A stretch of DNA of 64,000 nt, taken from Rhyzopertha dominica. Lineage: Eukaryota > Arthropoda > Insecta > Coleoptera > Bostrichidae. The notes below the pieces were generated by a model that saw only the letters and a program-made list of their open reading frames with translations, was not told where the DNA came from and ran no database searches. Position 1 is the stretch's first letter. Each line of letters begins with the position of its first letter. Below, in pieces: positions 60,051-64,000 of the stretch. The stretch is taken from the NCBI GenBank assembly GCA_025024175.1, contig QCXZ01000064.1:58053325-58117324 (forward strand). Reading direction: 5' to 3'. Both the position numbers and the translations under genes were made by a program.

Positions 60051-61180
60051 ATTTAAGTATAGAGTGGTCCATTTTCGTTTTAATTGCAAGGTATCTCTGT
60101 AACCATTAATACTAGAGAGGCGGTTTGCACGTTTACATCTTACTTTTTTGTTGCGAGTTCAACTGTACTAGCGCACTGAAAGAAAGGATTTGTTCGGTTT
60201 ACTTTAAATTTAGTATTGTCAACAAATTCTATTTGTAGCTATAGCCTCACATAAAAACTTTGTAAAGACAACGAATTATTTTTGTTGCGCAAAATATTTG
60301 TTATTAGAAGTAATTTGTTATTAGTAGCAACAAAAACGATATTTGTTAAAATAACTTATAATTTATTAATCACAATGTGTTTGTAGTAGTTACAATAACT
60401 AATTACTTTGTTGTACGGGCAAGTCATTCGCATTTAAAGCGACTGATGAACTGTTATTTCTTCCAACACTCACTATTATTTACATGTACAGATACCTAAT
60501 ATTTATGGAGGCAAATGCACAACATGTTGGTACAATAAGCTATATTTATTAATTTTCAATCTGGTTTATTTATAAATGAATACTTACTTACCACTCTTTG
60601 TTCAAATTTAACTTCTGAACTGCCGCACATATGCTAATTTCATTGCAAACATGGTACAATATAATAAAACAAGACTTCATTCATGAAACATTTATTAACT
60701 GAAAGAATGCTTAAAATATAAAAATAAATATTTCTATTAACACAAAAATTAAAGTTACGTGTCCATTGGCCGTCATGGATATCAGTAAATTGTAGCGTTG
60801 TATGAACATGGACTGGAAACGGGTAAAATAAGCAAAATGGCGCCCAGAAAACAGCACAAAGTAGGAAGTATTAACTTGCTGGGAAGTAGGAAATAATACA
60901 AAGTAACAAAGGGTATCAACAATCTGGATTATTTACTAACACGGATGAGTCCAGTCTAGATCCGGATTACTGTAGCTCTACTATAGGGCGCTTCAATTTA
61001 AAACTACCTTAAAAACTCATAAGAAATAACATAAAGAATTAATTGTACTTACATTGAAAACCTCTAATTAGATCGGGATTCTGGAAACCCTACGTTTCCA
61101 AGACCTCCGCGACTGATGCACCCAGTTAAAACACACTTCTTGAATATTGATAAATCCTAATCTACTAACATGCAGCATGA
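60051..61180. other. AT-rich intergenic sequence
   Basis: No gene or defined repeat is recognised. Confidence 0.4.
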
Positions 61181-61400
61181 AGCTGCACTGCACGCGTCCG
61201 TACGCATGGCAAGGTGTGCCGCTTTGCGCAAATCGGGCTGCCGATGCCGACAGAATTGCCTGTATTCTTCAGCAGTATGTCCCCCATTCCCCAAACTCGG
61301 CAAAATGTCATCCAGACTGATCAAATGCAGATTGATACCGCCATTACGAACACGCTAAAACCGTCATTGATGGTCGTAGCATACAATCAAATTAACATAA
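61181..61400 (+). other. Possible exon of an unidentified gene
   Basis: A short GC-rich patch in AT-rich DNA encodes, in one plus-strand frame from about 61214, a protein-like peptide including RFAQIGLPMPTELPVFFSSM and SPIPQTRQNVIQTDQMQID. A second plus frame over the same bases is also open and starts at the ATG at 61170. I recognise neither. Splice sites are not convincing (TACTAACATGCAG at about 61160-61172 is acceptor-like but lacks a pyrimidine run). It may be a host exon, an exapted piece or chance. Confidence 0.25.
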
Positions 61401-63320
61401 CGAACAAAAATTCAATAAAAATAAATTCAACTTAGAGCGAGTTCTGCATGACCACATACATTATATTGTTACAACGTTTAATAAATCAAATCTAGAGTTA
61501 TAGTTTTTGTCTTTGAAATTCAAAGTTGCCAAATACGAATTCTTTCTCTTTGGGGAAGAATCGCTCAACCTGGCAACAATGAATGGCTTTAACCGCATTT
61601 TCGGTTATGAGCTTATATGGTTATGGCGTGATTTAATTGGTTGTGATTGGCTAGAAAATGACAACAATTTTTTTGTGTATGTAATTCATTTAATTTATTG
61701 GCTTTATCATATATATTATTTGCGGTAACAAAGCAACAATATGATTTTAGAAAATCGAAATAACAAGGAAGCACATGTACCTATGGTATTTACAACAAAT
61801 CATTATTTACTACAACAAATTTGTCCGTAACAAACGGAAATTTGTTGTTGTTGACAATCAACTATTTTCAGTGCGTCATTTTTATATCTACTTTATTTTA
61901 CAGTTATACCCAACTTTTTCATAATGTAACATTTGTTCAGTTATCAATGAGTATGTATATACTTAAGCCCTATCCAAATTCCAGGTCAAAATGGCATACA
62001 TATGTGGCGCCATTCGGCGCTTTTGTAGCTTTGGTAGTGCAGTAGCAGCACATTTTACTAATAATCAAAAGGTCCCTGTTAGATTTCCTGTCAATGCGGG
62101 CAATGCTTTTTCAGAAATGTATTGACTTGCAAACCCAATAAAGTTCTTCTTATGATCATTATTGATTCATACAGGTAATAAATAACTTTGGTCGTTATAC
62201 TNANATTAATATCTCGTGACTTCTTTAAGCATTAAGCGTTTTAATTTGATTTTTGCAAAAATTTGGATATTTAGCGACACCTTGTTGGAAACAATCTCTC
62301 AAGTTCTCAGGTTTTCAGCGAGTCTTTCTTTTCTGTAAGACATTTCATTTTAACATCATGGCATGCTTTCGACTCACTGACTCTTTTCCGTCGCTCCCAA
62401 AAATTACTGGAATGCCTGCCTGGTAAATGCACGCGCTGCTACAAAATCCAAATTGGAATAGATTTGTGCGCGGGTAATATTTTGGATATATAAAGCACTG
62501 GCTTCAGAGTCGGAATGCAAAAAATTCCAGGCGCTTATGCAGTTAATCCGTACCACTTGTAATGGCTTGTTGCTACAAATAATGTAATAAAGTGGAAAAG
62601 TTTATGTGCTGTGACCTTGTTAATTAATTCCTCTTTCAGTTATGGAGTCGCCACAACAAAAACAGAATTAATTAGCATCAAAATTAAAGCCACTTTATTA
62701 GCGTAAATTGTCTGTAAAATACATGATGAATATTTGAAATGTCCTTCCTGTTGGAGATAGAACAATAGATACAAGTAGGATTTTTAGATCTAATCAAAGG
62801 TATTATGTGGAATTTAGGACGCGGGCCTAGCAAACAAACGTAATGACCAAGTTCGCGCCACCCGATGCTAATTATAAGCCAGAGGCACTAAACAGAGCCG
62901 TTAATTAGACTATGTTGGATGACGCTTAAATCATTCGGTTCAAACTGACGGCAGTTTACCAACTTTTGTAAACAATTTGGATTCAGCGAGATTACTAAAA
63001 CACAATACAGAGTGTTAATTAAGTATGTACCATATAAATTCTTATAGACATGCATTTTTATGCGTCCTCAAATGTTTTTTTTCCAAAATACAGGGTATTG
63101 AACTTGGTTTTTCGTAAATATCCTTTACGCAATTTTGATGAAATTTGACAATGTTAATACTAGTGTTAAGGGGCTCATTTGGCCCTGACTTGATTAAATT
63201 TATTAATTCCAGTGACGTCCCGGAAGGCATCTTAATCAATATTTTTGACTTTTTTAAACTTTTATATATTTTTTCACATTAAGCNACTTAAAATACAACT
63301 TTTTTGTATATCAAATTTTT
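61401..63320. other. AT-rich intergenic sequence
   Basis: No supported gene. Short frames at 61507-61728 and 61821-62045 are unrecognised. An unpaired TACAGGGT end occurs at about 63091. Confidence 0.4.
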
Positions 63321-63323
63321 TTG

Positions 63324-64000
63324 CTATAAGATAATATATTCTCGGAAAGATCGCTGTCTCTGACACTGACAATAACTNATACTGTAATCTTTGTCAATGA
63401 CGAAGAACCTCAAAATTTGCCTGGCACAAGTNCAAACAAAATTTTGAAAGTAAATAAACAAATCACCAANGAAGCGAGACGCCATAGAAACAACGTGCCA
63501 ACCTGATAGAAAAGAACCTAACGACGAAAAAAATGAAAGATAACTACAAAATAGCCTTCCAAATGTCATATATTCATAATTTCCACAATCCCTATTAAAA
63601 TTATTAGTATTTCTACAAATTTCTATAGCTTCTTTTATTAGACGTTTGTGATAGTATTTTTCTCTATGAAAAATGTTTGTTTTATCAAGGTCAATCATGT
63701 GTTTAGTCAAATATGAGTGTTCAGCTACGGAACATTTATCTATCTGTTGCAGTCTAGTAGCACGTATGTGTTCTTTCAAACGCGTACCTACTTTCTTTTA
63801 GTTTGACCTATGTAACACTTTCCGCAAGAACAAGTAATTTTGTAAACCCCTTCACTCTCTAAATGTACTTTGTCTTTAGTAAAATTGAAAATTTTATCTA
63901 AATTAATATATGTACTATCAACAACTAAAATAACTTCAATTTACTTTGTCCTTTCTCACTAGCGCTGATTTAAGATGATATATTTCTTTTTGTAAAGAAC
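63324..64000 (-). pseudogene. Penelope-like element, 3' part with GIY-YIG endonuclease (copy 3, runs off window)
   Basis: On the minus strand, entering from beyond the window, are CGKCYIGQTKRK (GIY-YIG core, near 63.8 kb), after one frameshift RLKEHIRATRLQQIDKCSVA and EHSYLTKHMIDLDKTNIFHR, then KRLIKEAIEICRNTNNFNRD. These are the C-terminal endonuclease features of Penelope-like elements. The sequence differs clearly from copies 1 and 2, so it belongs to another lineage. The reverse transcriptase should lie beyond position 64000. Confidence 0.7.

Noticed and set aside
1..64000. tRNA genes and CRISPR arrays
   Set aside because: I saw no convincing internal promoter (GGTTCGAATCC-type) within a cloverleaf and no spaced direct repeats. 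A CRISPR array is not expected in an insect genome.

Overview
This is an AT-rich, intron- and transposon-dominated stretch of a eukaryotic nuclear genome, almost certainly an insect. The one host gene I can recognise is a SoxC-group HMG-box transcription factor (the group of Drosophila Sox14). The order is not resolvable from this window. Everything else I can identify is transposon-derived, mostly decayed, and several families are typical of arthropods: mariner, DUF4817-type IS630/Tc1/mariner transposases, pogo/Tigger, Penelope-like elements with GIY-YIG endonuclease, and non-LTR retrotransposons.

Layout. 1-9 kb is AT-rich sequence with three small inverted-repeat elements, an element with compound inverted termini (3.35-4.73 kb) and two transposase relics (7.8-8.5 kb). 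A mariner relic lies at 10.8-11.1 kb. From 11.66 to 28.68 kb, on the minus strand, is the SoxC gene. Exon 1 (28556-28678, 41 codons) joins in phase 0, through a consensus GT...AG intron of 16,046 bp, to exon 2 (11661-12509, 282 codons plus stop), giving a 323-residue protein. The intron holds a MITE with 65-bp arms, a non-LTR RT fragment, a DUF4817-type transposase, pogo fragments, a Tc1-like C-terminus and a mariner fragment. The sequence on both sides of the exons is richer in GC and CpG than the rest.

From 29 to 43 kb, upstream of SoxC, there is a decayed DUF4817-type transposase, a pogo C-terminus, a second IS630/Tc1/mariner relic, and a complete but broken 2.28-kb element with ~350-bp terminal inverted repeats. 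At 42.9-44.0 kb is a broken relic that combines a Mutator-like region with a YqaJ-type nuclease region. From 45.9 to 54.3 kb is a retroelement cluster: two Penelope-like copies with GIY-YIG endonucleases and hammerhead-like tails, a second copy of the intronic non-LTR family, and a 5'-truncated LINE ending in a (TAA)n tract. At 54.77-59.21 kb an older ~4.4-kb inverted-repeat element has been split by a nearly intact 1295-bp mariner that has a full transposase ORF, TIRs and a TA duplication. More transposase and Penelope fragments lie at 59.8-60.1 kb and at the right edge.

The SoxC model is the firmest result. No clearly new biological system is proven. The observations best worth following are the Mutator/YqaJ relic, the long-TIR element, the hammerhead-like Penelope tails, the locally inverted Penelope copy, the CTCF-like palindrome inside the intronic MITE, and two small coding-looking patches (9.1 and 61.2 kb) that could be exons of unidentified genes.
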